Positions 9,032-19,160 are shown, counted from the first letter of the stretch. The stretch: 64,000 bases of DNA from Streptomyces brasiliensis (GCF_014647875.1 NZ_BMQA01000006.1:305391-369390), one strand, 5' to 3'. Translations and numbers: made by a program. The notes: generated by a model from the letters alone, not told the origin.

Positions 9032-10318
9032 TCAGCGGCGCACATGCCCGTCGCCGGTGACGATGTACTTCGTGCTGGTGAGCTCGGGCAGGCCCATCGG
9101 GCCGCGGGCGTGCAGCTTCTGCGTGGAGATGCCGATCTCGGCACCGAAGCCGAACTGGCCGCCGTCGGTGAAACGGGTGGAGGCGTTCACGGCGACGGTG
9201 GTGGAGTCGACCAGCTGGGTGAAGCGGCGGGCGGCCTGCTGCGAGCCGGTGACGATCGCCTCCGTGTGGCCGGAGGTCCACAGCCGGATGTGCTCGACGG
9301 CCCGGTCGAGGGAGTCGACGACGGCGGCGGCGATGTCGTACGAGAGGTACTCGGTCTCCCAGTCCTCCGGGGTCGCCTCGACCACGGTCGCCTTGGAGTC
9401 CGCGGCGTACGCCAGTACGCGCTCGTCGGCGTGGACGGTCACCCCGGCCTCGGCGAGCGCCTCGAGGGCGCGCGGCAGGAAGCGGGGGGCGATGTCCTGG
9501 TGGACCAGGAGGGTCTCGGCGGCATTGCAGACGCTGACGCGCTGGGCCTTGGAGTTGATCAGGATCTCGATCGCCATGTCGATGTCGGCGTGGGCGTCGA
9601 CGTAGACATGGCAGTTGCCGGTGCCCGTCTCGATGACCGGGACGGTGGACTCGGTGACGACGGCCTGGATCAGGGAGGCGCCGCCGCGCGGGATGAGCAC
9701 GTCGACCAGGCCGCGGGCGCGCATCAGCTCGCGCACGCTCTCGCGGCTCTCGCCGGGCACCAGCTGCACGGCGTCGGCGGGCAGCCCGGCGCCGCCGACG
9801 GCGTCCCGGATCACCCGGACGAGGGCGGCGTTCGACTCGTACGCGGAGGCCGAGCCGCGCAGCAGCACCGCGTTGCCGGACTTCAGACAGAGGGCCGCGG
9901 CGTCGACGGTGACGTTCGGGCGGGCCTCGTAGATGATGCCGACGACACCGAGCGGGACGCGGACCTGGCGCAGGTCGATGCCGTTGGGGAGGGTGGAGCC
10001 GCGCACGACCTCGCCGACCGGGTCGGGCAGCGCGGCGACGTCGCGCACGTCGGAGGCGATGGCGCGCACCCGCTCGGGCGTGAGGGTGAGCCGGTCGACG
10101 ATGGCCTCGCTGGTGCCGGCCTCGCGGGCCTTGGCGATGTCCAGGGCGTTGGCCTCGACGATCTCGCTCGTGCGGACCTCCAGGGCGTCCGCGATGGCGA
10201 GCAGCGCGTCGTCCTTCTCGGCCCGCGGCAGCGGCGCGAGGTCGGCGGCGGCGGCCTTGGCACGGTAGGCGGCCTGGGTGACCGGGGACATGGCGTCGTA
10301 CGGCGAGAGCGTCGTCAT
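9032..10318 (-). CDS. proA: glutamate-5-semialdehyde dehydrogenase
   Basis: 428 residues, normal length. Reduces gamma-glutamyl phosphate to glutamate semialdehyde with NADPH in proline synthesis. The catalytic cysteine lies in [34 protein letters not shown] and [19 protein letters not shown] are ProA signatures. ATG 10318 is chosen as the start matching family length; longer in-frame starts extend into the upstream gene region. Close to proB but separated by one small gene. Confidence 0.97.
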   Translation of the reverse strand: MTTLSPYDAMSPVTQAAYRAKAAAADLAPLPRAEKDDALLAIADALEVRTSEIVEANALDIAKAREAGTSEAIVDRLTLTPERVRAIASDVRDVAALPDPVGEVVRGSTLPNGIDLRQVRVPLGVVGIIYEARPNVTVDAAALCLKSGNAVLLRGSASAYESNAALVRVIRDAVGGAGLPADAVQLVPGESRESVRELMRARGLVDVLIPRGGASLIQAVVTESTVPVIETGTGNCHVYVDAHADIDMAIEILINSKAQRVSVCNAAETLLVHQDIAPRFLPRALEALAEAGVTVHADERVLAYAADSKATVVEATPEDWETEYLSYDIAAAVVDSLDRAVEHIRLWTSGHTEAIVTGSQQAARRFTQLVDSTTVAVNASTRFTDGGQFGFGAEIGISTQKLHARGPMGLPELTSTKYIVTGDGHVRR

Positions 10319-10379
10319 GGGGGAAGGGTAGTGCGCGGACGGTAAGGGCTCAGCGTTTGTCCCACACCGCGAGACGGGG

Positions 10380-10841
10380 TCAAAACGGGTGAACTCCGAC
10401 CGGTGTCGCCGGTGGCGGGCCGTAGCCCTCCGCGATGCGCTGATGGTAGGTCTCGCGGTCGATGACCTCCAGGCCGACGATCTCCCAGGACGGCAGTCCG
10501 GCGCTCTGCCGGTGCTCGCCCCACAGGCGCAGCGCCACGGCGGCCGCGTCGTGCAGGTCACGGGCCTCTTCCCAGTAGCGGATCTCGGCGTGGTCGGGCG
10601 CGTATCTGCTGGTGAGCAGGAAGGGGTGGTCGTGGGCGAGCTGTTCCAGCCCACGGCGCAGCTCCCTGAGCGGTACCTGGTCGCCGGAGACGCTGAGGGT
10701 GACGTGCCACAGCCGGGGCAGGTCCTTCGGCTCCTCGTACGTCTCTCCGGCCGCGACGCTCGTCAGGGGACGCTCCTCGCCCGTGGTTCGCGAGGGGGAG
10801 GCACCGCGGGACGCCGTCGCCCCAGGGCGTACTCGTCTCAC
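10380..10841 (-). CDS. conserved hypothetical protein between proA and proB
   Basis: 153 residues. A basic N-terminal tail leads into a compact domain with [25 protein letters not shown] and [25 protein letters not shown], ending in [14 protein letters not shown] 10841 is selected because AAGGAGG lies 6 bases upstream. No catalytic motif is visible. Its position between proA and proB is conserved in Streptomyces, but that alone does not show a role in proline synthesis. Confidence 0.85.
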   Translation of the reverse strand: MRRVRPGATASRGASPSRTTGEERPLTSVAAGETYEEPKDLPRLWHVTLSVSGDQVPLRELRRGLEQLAHDHPFLLTSRYAPDHAEIRYWEEARDLHDAAAVALRLWGEHRQSAGLPSWEIVGLEVIDRETYHQRIAEGYGPPPATPVGVHPF

Positions 10842-10975
10842 GACAGCCTCCTTCGCGCAGCGCTCGTGCCGGAACGTGTCCAAACATGTTCCTCAGACAA
10901 AGTTGAGCAGCCCGCAAGGCTCCGTGGGGCGGTTTTACGGAACGTCCCCCACCGGGGTCGGTGGTTGTGCCCGGT

Positions 10976-12103
10976 TTACGGGTGCAGGATCACCAGGTCG
11001 TCCCTGTGTACGACCTCTCGTTCGTACGCCGGACCCAGCTCGCGCGCCAGCTCGCGCGTCGAACGCCCGATCAGCTGGGGGATCTCCTTGGCGTCGAAGC
11101 TGACGAGCCCGCGCGCCACGGCGTGCCCCCGCGCGTCGCGCAGCTCGACCGGGTCGCCGGCGCTGAACTCGCCCTCGACGGCGGCGATCCCGGCCGGCAG
11201 CAGCGACTTACGGCGCTCGACGACCGCGTGCACGGCACCGTCGTCCAGGGTCAGTGCGCCCTGCGGGGTGGACGCGTGCTGGAGCCACAGCAGCCGGTCG
11301 GCGGAGCGCTTGCCGGTGGGGTGGAAGTAGGTGCCGGTGTCGCCGCCGGTGAGGGCCTCGGCCGCGTGGACCGCGCTGGTGAGGACGACGGGGATGCCCG
11401 CGGCGGCGGCGATCCGGGCGGCCTCGACCTTGGTGACCATGCCGCCGGTGCCGACGCCGGCCTTGCCGGCGCTGCCGATCTCGATGCCGTCGAGGTCGGC
11501 GGGTGTGCGCACGTCCGCTATCCGCGAGGTCCCCGCCTTGCCGGGGTCGCCGTCGTAGACGCCGTCGACGTCGGAGAGCAGCACCAGCAGGTCGGCGTGG
11601 ACGAGGTGGGCGACGAGGGCGGCGAGGCGGTCGTTGTCGCCGAAGCGGATCTCGTCGGTGGCGACCGTGTCGTTCTCGTTGACGACGGGGAGGGCGCCCA
11701 TCGCGAGGAGCTTGTCGAGGGTGCGGGAGGCGTTGCGGTGGTGGGCGCGGCGGCTCATGTCGTCGGAGGTGAGCAGGATCTGGCCGACGCGGACGCCGTA
11801 GCGGGCGAAGGAGGCGGTGTAGCGGGCGACGAGCAGGCCCTGGCCGACGCTGGCGGCGGCCTGCTGGCGGGCGAGGTCCCGGGGCCGGCGGCGCAGTCCG
11901 AGCGGGGCGAGGCCGGCGGCGATGGAGCCGGAGGAGACGAGGACGATCTCCCGCTCTCCGCCGCTGCGGATCTTGGCGAGGACGTCGACGAGCGCGTCCA
12001 CACGGTCGGCGTCCAGGCCGCCGGACGCGGTGGTCAGCGACGAGGAACCGACCTTGACGACGATCCTGCGGGCCTCGCCCACGGCCTGCCTTGCCCTTGC
12101 CAC
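10976..12103 (-). CDS. proB: glutamate 5-kinase with PUA domain
   Basis: 375 residues. First step of proline synthesis, phosphorylating glutamate. The amino-acid kinase fold shows VVKVGSSSLT, LVSSGSIAAGL, NENDTVATDEIRFGDND and GTGGMVTKVEAA; the C-terminal 80 residues form the PUA domain (LVSFDAKEIPQLIGRS). GTG 12103 has GAGGG 5 bases upstream; GTG 12142 would add 13 residues. Usually feedback-inhibited by proline. Divergent from the wall-polymer gene at 12287. Confidence 0.96.
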   Translation of the reverse strand: MARARQAVGEARRIVVKVGSSSLTTASGGLDADRVDALVDVLAKIRSGGEREIVLVSSGSIAAGLAPLGLRRRPRDLARQQAAASVGQGLLVARYTASFARYGVRVGQILLTSDDMSRRAHHRNASRTLDKLLAMGALPVVNENDTVATDEIRFGDNDRLAALVAHLVHADLLVLLSDVDGVYDGDPGKAGTSRIADVRTPADLDGIEIGSAGKAGVGTGGMVTKVEAARIAAAAGIPVVLTSAVHAAEALTGGDTGTYFHPTGKRSADRLLWLQHASTPQGALTLDDGAVHAVVERRKSLLPAGIAAVEGEFSAGDPVELRDARGHAVARGLVSFDAKEIPQLIGRSTRELARELGPAYEREVVHRDDLVILHP

Positions 12104-12286
12104 CGTGCCCTCTGTCCCCTCGTACACGTCCGGGTGCCTCACCCGGCAATCTACGCGAAGGGGATCGTGCGCCGCGCATCAGTCCAGTCCCCGGACGCGC
12201 ACCCGGTAACCGCTTGCTCACGCGTCGCATATGGCAAAAAGGTTGTACTGGTTCCTTCTAGAAATTAAAGAGGACGTAAACATAAT

Positions 12287-13723
12287 GTGACCACTGTGTC
12301 GTCTCCAGTCCGCCCCCAGCGCATCCTCCTCAGATCGGGGAAGAGCCCCTTCGACGCGATTCCCGTGGAGGAAGCCCTCCACAAGAACGTGATCGCCACC
12401 AATTCCGGCAACCTGATCTTCAGTGACGCCGCTCACAAGATCCTCGAGACTCCGGGTACCGAGGTGGTCTCGAACCGCATGCGCGTCGATGTGACCGCGG
12501 CCGGCCGTATCAACGAGGAGTACGACGCCTTCGTCGTACCGCTCGCCAACGCGTTCCGGCCTTCGTTCGCGGAGCCGCTGCAGAAGCTGACGCAGCTCAT
12601 CGGAAAGCTGAAGATCCCGGTGGTCGTCCTGGGTGTCGGGGCGCAGGCCGACGTGGGCTTCGACGCGGGACGCCTCAAGCCGCTCGAGCCCGTCGTGCGC
12701 GACTTCGTCTCCGCGGTGCTGGACCGCAGCGCGTCCATCGGCGTGCGGGGCGAGTTCACCGAGAAGTATCTGAAGGACATGGGCTTCAGGGACGTCGAAA
12801 TCATCGGCTGCCCCTCGATGTTCATGTGGGGCAAGGAACTCGCGGTGCACAAGCGCGTGGACGCGCTGACCACCGAGTCCCGGATCTCGATCAACGGCTC
12901 GCACAGCGCCGTGAAGAACCAGGGCATGGACAAGATCATCCTCAATGCCCATGCCCGCTACCCCCATCTGCGCTTCGTCGGCCAGAACCTCTCCGACGCG
13001 CAGCAGATGCACTGGCGCGATCTGTCGGACCGCAACAGCCGGGTGACCGGGATGCCGACGCATCCGGACCACCCGATGTACCGGGAGGACAAGGTCCGGA
13101 TCTACATCGACCCGGTGCGCTGGATCGACGATCTGCGCGGCTTCGACTTCTCCTTCGGCTCCCGCATCCACGGCAACATCGCGGCGCTGCTGGCCGGCAC
13201 GCCCGCGACGGTGCTGTGCAGCGACTCGCGGACGCTGGAGCTGTGCCGCTACTTCGACATCCCGCACCGGACGCTGACCGAGGTGCCCGAGGACGTCGAC
13301 CCGGCGCGGCTGTACGAGGAGGCGGACTTCGGTGCACTGGTCGGCGGTCACTCGGAGCGGTTCGAACGGTTCGTCCGCTTCCTCGACGTGAACGGGCTGA
13401 AGAACACCTTCACGCACGGCGACGGCGGGGCGGCCTTCGAGCAGCGCATGAAGAAGCTGACGTTCCCGGAGGGCATCCGCCCCTGGAACGCCGCCGACAT
13501 CGACTCGATGGTCTCCCGGTTCGGCTGGCTGCACTCCCGGGTCAGCCAGTTGTCCAAGGACAACGCCCAGTTGAAGCGTGAGCTGACGCGGGTCAGGACG
13601 AGCGCGAAGGGCGCGGCCAAGGCCGCCACCGTGGCGCAGACGCCGGCCGTGACCGTGCGGACCCCTTCGGTCTACCGGCGTGCGCGCCGCGCGATGGGCC
13701 GGGCACTGCAGTCCGGGCGTTGA
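12287..13723 (+). CDS. polysaccharide pyruvyl transferase family protein
   Basis: 478 residues from GTG 12287, with AAAGAGGA about 12 bases upstream. The middle contains the family pattern of a two-domain Rossmann enzyme (VVLGVGAQADVGFD, SIGVRGEFTEKYL, IIGCPSMFMWG, and GSRIHGNIAALLAGTPATVLCSD). The C-terminus is a coiled-coil and Ala/Lys-rich tail. Family members add pyruvyl ketals to sugars of wall polymers. It heads the plus strand of a teichoic-acid-like cluster and converges on the GT2 gene. The acceptor sugar cannot be told. Confidence 0.85.
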   Translation: MTTVSSPVRPQRILLRSGKSPFDAIPVEEALHKNVIATNSGNLIFSDAAHKILETPGTEVVSNRMRVDVTAAGRINEEYDAFVVPLANAFRPSFAEPLQKLTQLIGKLKIPVVVLGVGAQADVGFDAGRLKPLEPVVRDFVSAVLDRSASIGVRGEFTEKYLKDMGFRDVEIIGCPSMFMWGKELAVHKRVDALTTESRISINGSHSAVKNQGMDKIILNAHARYPHLRFVGQNLSDAQQMHWRDLSDRNSRVTGMPTHPDHPMYREDKVRIYIDPVRWIDDLRGFDFSFGSRIHGNIAALLAGTPATVLCSDSRTLELCRYFDIPHRTLTEVPEDVDPARLYEEADFGALVGGHSERFERFVRFLDVNGLKNTFTHGDGGAAFEQRMKKLTFPEGIRPWNAADIDSMVSRFGWLHSRVSQLSKDNAQLKRELTRVRTSAKGAAKAATVAQTPAVTVRTPSVYRRARRAMGRALQSGR

Positions 13724-13821
13724 CCGCGGTCGGGTCCCGCCCGCGCTGTCCGAGCGTTGACCGCGGTCGGGTCCCGACCCCCGCCGGCCCGGTGTCAGCC
13801 GCAATCGAATCCCGACCCGCT

Positions 13822-13853
13822 GTCCGGTCCCGCCCCCGTGGGCGGGACCGGAC
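13822..13853. terminator. bidirectional hairpin terminator
   Basis: A perfect 14-bp stem (13822-13835 with 13840-13853) and a 4-base loop CCGT. It lies between the convergent pyruvyl transferase and GT2 genes and can serve both. A 20-plus-base direct repeat of GTTGACCGCGGTCGGGTCCC-type sequence precedes it (about 13724 and 13758). Confidence 0.85.
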
Positions 13854-13864
13854 TTCGCTGTTCG

Positions 13865-15076
13865 TCAGGCCACTGCCCCGTAGCCGTCCGTCGGCAGTGA
13901 TCGGCGCATCCTGCGCAGCGCGCGCCGCAGGAGGGAATGGGCGGCCGCCTCGCGGTAGCCCTCGAAGGCGCGGGCCTCGCGTGCTTCGGCGAGGTAGAGG
14001 GAGTCGGGGATGCCGGCGGTCCGCGAGCGGAAGTGCGGGTAGACGAGGTAGACGCGGGTGCCGTGCTTCTCGATGACGGCGGCGGCCTGCCGCTTGGCCC
14101 GTACGAACTCCACGACGTCCACGAGGAGATCGGGCCGCCCCACGGCCACCAGGTGCAGCCTGAGCCGCTCGTGGACCCTGAGTCGGCGGGCGACCTCTGA
14201 GGTCCAGTAGGCCTCCATGAGTGGCTTGGCCAGCTCGAACTTGTTCCGCCTGACGTCCTCGGAGTCCTTGAGGAACTTCGGGCCGAACTGCGGCAGCAGG
14301 GTCACCAGGAAGGGCCGGACCATGAGAGTGTCGCGCTTGGGGCCGGCCGGGACCATCTCGGCTATCAGGTTCATCAGGGCGCGCGCGGAGTCGAAGCGGA
14401 GCGTGTAACTGCCGCTCTTGGTCACGTGCTTGCCGTCGTCACGGCCCACCAGGTAGTAGCAGGTGTAGTCGGCGAGCACGGAGACGCCGTCGGCCCGCAG
14501 ATAGGCCTCCATCGTGAACAGCGCGTCCTCGCCGGTCCACAGCGACTCGTCGAAGCGCATGCCGTGCCGCTCCAGGAGCTCGCGGCGGAAGAGCTTCTGG
14601 GCGCTGAGGGTGAACTTGATGTTGGAGGAGTAGACGTCCGTACGGTCGAGGGTCTGGCCCCACATCGACTTGGGCGGGGTGCGGTTGATGCCCTCGACGC
14701 GGCCCAGGACCACGTCCGTGCCGTTCCTGTCGGCCATGGCGACCATGCGCTCCAGGGCCTCGGGGCCGAGCCGGTCGTCGGCGTCGAGGAAGAACACATA
14801 CCGTCCGGCCGCCTTGCCGAGGCCGACGTTGCGCGGGCCGCTGGGGCCGCCGGAGTTCTCCTGCCGGATCACCGAGACCGGCATGGGCGCGCCGGCCGCG
14901 AAGTCCTCCAGGTACTCCCCCGTGCCGTCGGTCGAGCCGTCGTCGACCGCGATGACCTCGACACGTGCCGGGTCGATGGTCTGCGCGGCGACGGACGCCA
15001 GGCACTCGACCAGGTACGGCATCGCTTCGTACGCCCCGATGATCACGCTCACATCAGGCTGCGTCACGACGGTCAC
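13865..15076 (-). CDS. family 2 glycosyltransferase
   Basis: 403 residues. The GT-A fold is clear: VSVIIGAYEAMPYLVECLASV, AVDDGSTDGTGEYL, the NSGGPSGPRNVGL loop and FFLDADDRL (the DxD metal site). The C-terminal 170 residues resemble those of teichoic acid glycosyl/glycerophosphotransferases that act on a lipid-linked polymer at the inner membrane face. Starts at GTG 15076. Its neighbours (TagB-like polymerase, CDP-polyol synthesis) suggest it decorates or primes a wall teichoic acid. Confidence 0.9.
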   Translation of the reverse strand: MTVVTQPDVSVIIGAYEAMPYLVECLASVAAQTIDPARVEVIAVDDGSTDGTGEYLEDFAAGAPMPVSVIRQENSGGPSGPRNVGLGKAAGRYVFFLDADDRLGPEALERMVAMADRNGTDVVLGRVEGINRTPPKSMWGQTLDRTDVYSSNIKFTLSAQKLFRRELLERHGMRFDESLWTGEDALFTMEAYLRADGVSVLADYTCYYLVGRDDGKHVTKSGSYTLRFDSARALMNLIAEMVPAGPKRDTLMVRPFLVTLLPQFGPKFLKDSEDVRRNKFELAKPLMEAYWTSEVARRLRVHERLRLHLVAVGRPDLLVDVVEFVRAKRQAAAVIEKHGTRVYLVYPHFRSRTAGIPDSLYLAEAREARAFEGYREAAAHSLLRRALRRMRRSLPTDGYGAVA

Positions 15077-15312
15077 GTTTCCCCCTCGTCAATGGAATAT
15101 TTCCCCCGTATCGCCTTAATCGCAACTTGTTAGACGGTCGGCCGGGATGATCGGTTGCTTCAGGGCATGGATCAAGTGGCACACGTCACACAGCGAAGAG
15201 ACAGCCGGGGGTATGCGGCGGTGACATCGGACAGTACGGGCGAGCGGTAAGAGTTGCTCACGGTGAACGAGAGGTGTGGGTAAGAGGGCCTGTAAGAGGC
15301 CGGTACGGAAAT

Positions 15313-15350
15313 GGCCCGGCCCCCGGGGATCTCTCCTCGGGGGCCGGGCC
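15313..15350 (-). terminator. hairpin terminator after the TagB-like gene
   Basis: A perfect 13-bp GC stem (15313-15325 with 15338-15350) with a 12-base loop, placed 23 bases downstream of the stop at 15373. Confidence 0.85.
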
Positions 15351-15372
15351 CTGTGCTGTCGTACGGGGTGGT

Positions 15373-17523
15373 TCAGCCCGCCGTGACGCCGTCCGTCTCA
15401 CCGGTGGACGCCAGTCGCTGTCCGGGCAGCGAGCCCGCCAGCTCCGCCTCCTCGGCGTCAGCGGCGGCGGCGTGCGCCTGCTGGCCGAGGTTGCGGGCCT
15501 CCGCCTTACGGGCGAGGCCGGCGACCGCGGTGTTGAACTGGACGATGGACGTCGGCTCGTCCGGGCCCAGCAGATACCGCTTGAGCTCCGTGCGGTCCTC
15601 GGCCAGCGGATCGGCCGACGGGTCGCGTACGGCGTCCAGCAGGCCGCCCAGCTCCTTGGCGCTGTTGGAGAGGATCACCGCGGCGCGCACGGCCGTGTTC
15701 TGCCGCTTGAACTCCTCCACGCCGAGCTCGGCCGAGTCCGTGACCGCGTACGGCTTGCCGCTCGCGATGAAGTCGGAGACCACGCTCGAGATGTCGGAGA
15801 CCATCGCGTCGGAGACGTTGAAGCAGTCGTACAGCCGCGGCTCGGCGCCCGTGATGACCCGGTGCTCGTACGCCGGGAAGGAGCGCCAGTAGGCGTCGTT
15901 CCACTCGGCGCGCAGCTGGGCGATCTCCTCGTGCTTCCGCACGTCCACCACGCCGTCGCGGGTGGCCTCGGCCTCGTCGCCCTTGTCTCCGGTGGCACCG
16001 GAGGCGCCGGACAGCTGGGCCAGGCGGGCCTCGATCCGGGTCAGCTCGGCCTTGGCCTTGGCCTCGGCCTGGGCGGCGGTGTCGGCCGTGAAGCGGGAGT
16101 CGGCCGCACGCTCGGCGCCGGCCTTCTCGACCAGCGCGGTGATGCGCTTGTGCGCGGCACCGGCCTTGGCGCTGACGGTGCCGGTGAAGGGGTGCGGCTT
16201 GTACAGGACACGGACCGGCGGGTCGGCCTTGACCAGCTTCTTCACGATGTTCTCACCGGCGAGCACGAGGGAGGTGTTGCCGGGGTTGCCGTCCCAGCCC
16301 TCCCAGGTGGGTGCGTACAGGACGGTCGGGCAGTGTCCGTCAACGGCTCCGCCACGGCGATCGTCGGGCACCCCCTGCCGGCCCTGGATGGACGCCAGCT
16401 GCGGGCGGCCCACCTCGACGATGTCGTCGTCGCGGACGCCGACGTCGGCGATGGCGTAGCGGTCGCGGCCCGCACGGCCGGCGGTCCACACCTCGTCGTA
16501 CACCTTGCTGAACGGGTTGACGCTCGCCAGTTTGTCGCTGTCACCGTGGCCGATGAAGACGTGCTTCATGGTCGGGACGCGCAGCAGGTGGATGTTCTTG
16601 CCGACGTTCGCCGCGTAGAGCGCGACGCGCACGGTCGACAGGTCCAGGTTCATCAGGTGCACACCGCCGGGCACGCAGATGACAGGGACCGTGGTGGGCG
16701 CCAGGTTGTTCAGGATGACCCGCTCGCGCAGGATGATCAGCGGCCGGGTGTCCAGCTGCTCCATCGTCTCCAGCCACATGTTGACCTGGTACGCGGAGTC
16801 CTTGGAGCCGGAGAAGTAGAGCACCGTCTCGGGCTTGTAGCCGACCAGCCAGTCGTCGACGGCGGCCAGCACCCTGTCGGCGTTCGGCGGGATCTTGTTG
16901 CCGCGCACGTACGGCATGAGCGCGAGGACGTACAGACCGCCCAGGACGACCGTGACGACGATGCCGACGTAGCCGTACACGGACGAGTCCAGCGCCGCGG
17001 CGACGAGTATGCCCGCGACCGCGAAGAGGTCGAGGTGCAGCATCTTCTCGGCGGAGCGATCCAGCAGGGCGCGCGGCGGCGCGTCCGGGATGCGGATGCG
17101 GGACTTGAGGTCCACGTTGCGGGTGGCGACCGGCATCCTGCGGCGGTTGCGGATCAGGGTGACCAGCGCGCCGTGCGGGGCCTGCAGGCCGTAGAAGGCG
17201 ATGAAGCAGGCGATCGCCCCGTAGTAGATCAGGTTGTCCGCGAGGGACAGCCGGGCCAGCAGCAGGACGAGCAGCAGCTGCCGGATCAGGAAGCGGATCG
17301 ACAGGCCGGCCCGCACCTTGCTCAGGCGGTTTATCAGATAGCTGCCCTTACGGTGCAAGTAGTGGTCCGCCAGGTACGTCACGGCGGCCGCGGCCGCGAA
17401 GGCGTACACATTCGGGACCAGCGCGGCCACCATGAGCGCCGGGAAGCCCAGGATCATGAGGACCGCCGCACCCAGCTCGGCCGCGCTGCCCACCCGGGCG
17501 ACGCGAATAGCAGTGGATATCAC
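15373..17523 (-). CDS. CDP-glycerol:poly(glycerophosphate) glycerophosphotransferase-like membrane protein
   Basis: 716 residues. The first 210 hold several membrane helices, unusual for soluble TagB/TagF. The catalytic part follows: MKHVFIGHGDSDKLASVNPF (the H-G-D/K region of TagF-type enzymes), VLYAPTWEGWDGNPGNTS, VLYKPHPFTGT and MVSDISSVVSDFIASGKPY (matching the family D-x-S-S-x-x-x-D motif). A charged coiled insertion of about 80 residues lies between VLYKPHPF and the last motif. It should polymerise glycerol- or ribitol-phosphate onto a lipid-linked primer. GTG 17523; ends at a strong terminator. Confidence 0.88.
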   Translation of the reverse strand: MISTAIRVARVGSAAELGAAVLMILGFPALMVAALVPNVYAFAAAAAVTYLADHYLHRKGSYLINRLSKVRAGLSIRFLIRQLLLVLLLARLSLADNLIYYGAIACFIAFYGLQAPHGALVTLIRNRRRMPVATRNVDLKSRIRIPDAPPRALLDRSAEKMLHLDLFAVAGILVAAALDSSVYGYVGIVVTVVLGGLYVLALMPYVRGNKIPPNADRVLAAVDDWLVGYKPETVLYFSGSKDSAYQVNMWLETMEQLDTRPLIILRERVILNNLAPTTVPVICVPGGVHLMNLDLSTVRVALYAANVGKNIHLLRVPTMKHVFIGHGDSDKLASVNPFSKVYDEVWTAGRAGRDRYAIADVGVRDDDIVEVGRPQLASIQGRQGVPDDRRGGAVDGHCPTVLYAPTWEGWDGNPGNTSLVLAGENIVKKLVKADPPVRVLYKPHPFTGTVSAKAGAAHKRITALVEKAGAERAADSRFTADTAAQAEAKAKAELTRIEARLAQLSGASGATGDKGDEAEATRDGVVDVRKHEEIAQLRAEWNDAYWRSFPAYEHRVITGAEPRLYDCFNVSDAMVSDISSVVSDFIASGKPYAVTDSAELGVEEFKRQNTAVRAAVILSNSAKELGGLLDAVRDPSADPLAEDRTELKRYLLGPDEPTSIVQFNTAVAGLARKAEARNLGQQAHAAAADAEEAELAGSLPGQRLASTGETDGVTAG

Positions 17524-17587
17524 GGAGAACCTTTTGCTGACAAAAAGGCCGGAATGAGACCTTGCGGACGATCTGGAAGTCTTACGG

Positions 17588-17638
17588 ATTCAGGCCTCTG
17601 TGAATGCTCCGCGAACGCGTAGCCACAGAGGCCTGAAT
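17588..17638 (-). terminator. hairpin terminator after the cytidylyltransferase-reductase gene
   Basis: A perfect 15-bp stem (17588-17602 with 17624-17638) and a 21-base loop, just beyond the stop at 17661. It separates this transcript from the TagB-like gene. Confidence 0.8.
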
Positions 17639-17660
17639 TACAGATGGTAATTGCAGTTGA

Positions 17661-19160
17661 TTATGCCACGCCGTCCTGGCGGTCCAGGACGCTGGCCAGC
17701 GCCTGCTCGAAGCCGGAGGCCCGACCGGCCGGGGCCGTCGGGTCCTGCTGGCGGACGTCGATGACGTGGCCGGTGAGTTCGGACAGCAGCACGTCGAGCG
17801 AGGTGCGGGCCACGGCCTCGGAGGAGAGCAGGCTGCCCGCGGGCTCCTGGCCGAAGGCCTTGGTGCGCATCGGGGTCGCGGTGCGCTCGGGGTTGATGCA
17901 GTTGACGCGGATGCCGTCGCCGGCCCACTCGTCGGACAGGGCCTGGGTGAGGTTCACCATGGCGGCCTTGGTCGAGGAGTAGAGGCTGTACTCGGCGCGG
18001 CCGCGGGTGTAGCTGCTGGAGGTGTAGAGCAGCAGCTGGCCCTCGGTCTCGGCCAGGTACTTGTACGCGGAACGGGCGATCTGCACCGGGGCCAGGTAGT
18101 TGACCTTCAGCGCCTCCTCGATGGTGGCGTTGTCGGTCTCGGCGAGCTTGCCGATGCGCAGCACGCCCGCGGTGTTGACGACGTAGTCGATCCGGCCGGT
18201 CTCCGCGTACGCCTTGGACAGCGCGTCGTCGACCTCCTCCGGGTTCTCCACGTGGGTGCCGGTGGTGGAGCGGCCGAGCGCGTACACCGTGGCGCCGTAG
18301 GACTCGGCGAGTTCGGTGATGTCCTTGCCGATGCCGTAGGACCCGCCGAAGACCACGACGGTCTTGCCGGAGAGCAGCTCGCGGTAGGCCTCGGCGCCGT
18401 TCTGCTCGGGCGCGGCGGTGGAGGCGAGCTGGAAGAGCTTGTCGGCGATGAAGACGTCGACCGGCTGCGTCACCTTCATGTTGTACTCGTCACCCGCGAC
18501 GACGTGGATCGGCACGTCCGGCAGGTACTTGAGTACGACCGAACAGTCGTCCGTGGCCTGGAAGTTGGGGTCACCGGCCGCGACCTCGTAGGCCCGGCGG
18601 ATCGTGGACAGCTTGAAGGCCTGCGGAGTCTGGCCGCGGCGCAGGCGGGAGCGGTCCGGGATCTCGGTGATGAACTCGCCGTCCTCGCCGTGCGTGCGCG
18701 TGACGATGATGGTGTCCGCGGAGGGGATGGCGACGTCGACGGCCTGGTAGCGCTCCAGGGCGGTCACGCAGTCGTCGATGACGCGCTCCGACAGCAGGGG
18801 GCGTACGGCGTCGTGGAAGAGGACGTTGCGGTCCTCCCCCTCGGCCAGGCCCTCGCCGAGTGCCTGGATGGCGCGCTCGGTGGTCTCGTTCCGCGTGGAG
18901 CCGCCCTCGATGATCTTCTTGACCTTCGTGAACCCGGCCTTGGCGACGATCTTCTCGATGTCCGCGACATAGCCCGGCGCCATCAGCACGATGATGTCGT
19001 CGATCGAGTCGGCCTTCTCGAAGGTCGCCAGGGTGTGCTCGATGACTGCCTTGCCGGCGATCTTCAGCAACTGCTTGGGGATCGACAGACCCACGCGCTG
19101 ACCGGTACCACCGGCCAGGATCACTGCGGTGGTACGGGGCTTGGCTATGTGCTGGGACAC
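17661..19160 (-). CDS. bifunctional IspD-like cytidylyltransferase / short-chain reductase (CDP-polyol synthesis)
   Basis: 499 residues. Residues 1-240 are an IspD/TarI-type cytidylyltransferase (VILAGGTGQRVGLSIPKQLL, FHDAVRPLL, RGQTPQAF). Residues 265-499 are a short-chain reductase with Rossmann motif VVFGGSYGIGKDI, NTAGVL, and the catalytic Ser, Tyr and Lys in YTSSSYTRGRAEYSLYSSTKAA. The same fusion order in Haemophilus Bcs1/Acs1 makes CDP-ribitol from ribulose 5-phosphate, CTP and NADPH. With the TagB-like polymerase this strongly suggests a poly(ribitol or other polyol phosphate) polymer. GTG 19160. It has its own terminator. Confidence 0.9.
   Translation of the reverse strand: MSQHIAKPRTTAVILAGGTGQRVGLSIPKQLLKIAGKAVIEHTLATFEKADSIDDIIVLMAPGYVADIEKIVAKAGFTKVKKIIEGGSTRNETTERAIQALGEGLAEGEDRNVLFHDAVRPLLSERVIDDCVTALERYQAVDVAIPSADTIIVTRTHGEDGEFITEIPDRSRLRRGQTPQAFKLSTIRRAYEVAAGDPNFQATDDCSVVLKYLPDVPIHVVAGDEYNMKVTQPVDVFIADKLFQLASTAAPEQNGAEAYRELLSGKTVVVFGGSYGIGKDITELAESYGATVYALGRSTTGTHVENPEEVDDALSKAYAETGRIDYVVNTAGVLRIGKLAETDNATIEEALKVNYLAPVQIARSAYKYLAETEGQLLLYTSSSYTRGRAEYSLYSSTKAAMVNLTQALSDEWAGDGIRVNCINPERTATPMRTKAFGQEPAGSLLSSEAVARTSLDVLLSELTGHVIDVRQQDPTAPAGRASGFEQALASVLDRQDGVA

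Noticed and set aside
10319..10654. N-terminal extension of proA
   Set aside because: The extra residues are antisense-like and overlap the real gene at 10380-10841; ProA length is normal from 10318.
15274..17622. A 782-codon open frame on the plus strand
   Set aside because: Antisense shadow of the TagB-like gene, low-complexity Gly/Val/Arg composition and no recognisable protein.
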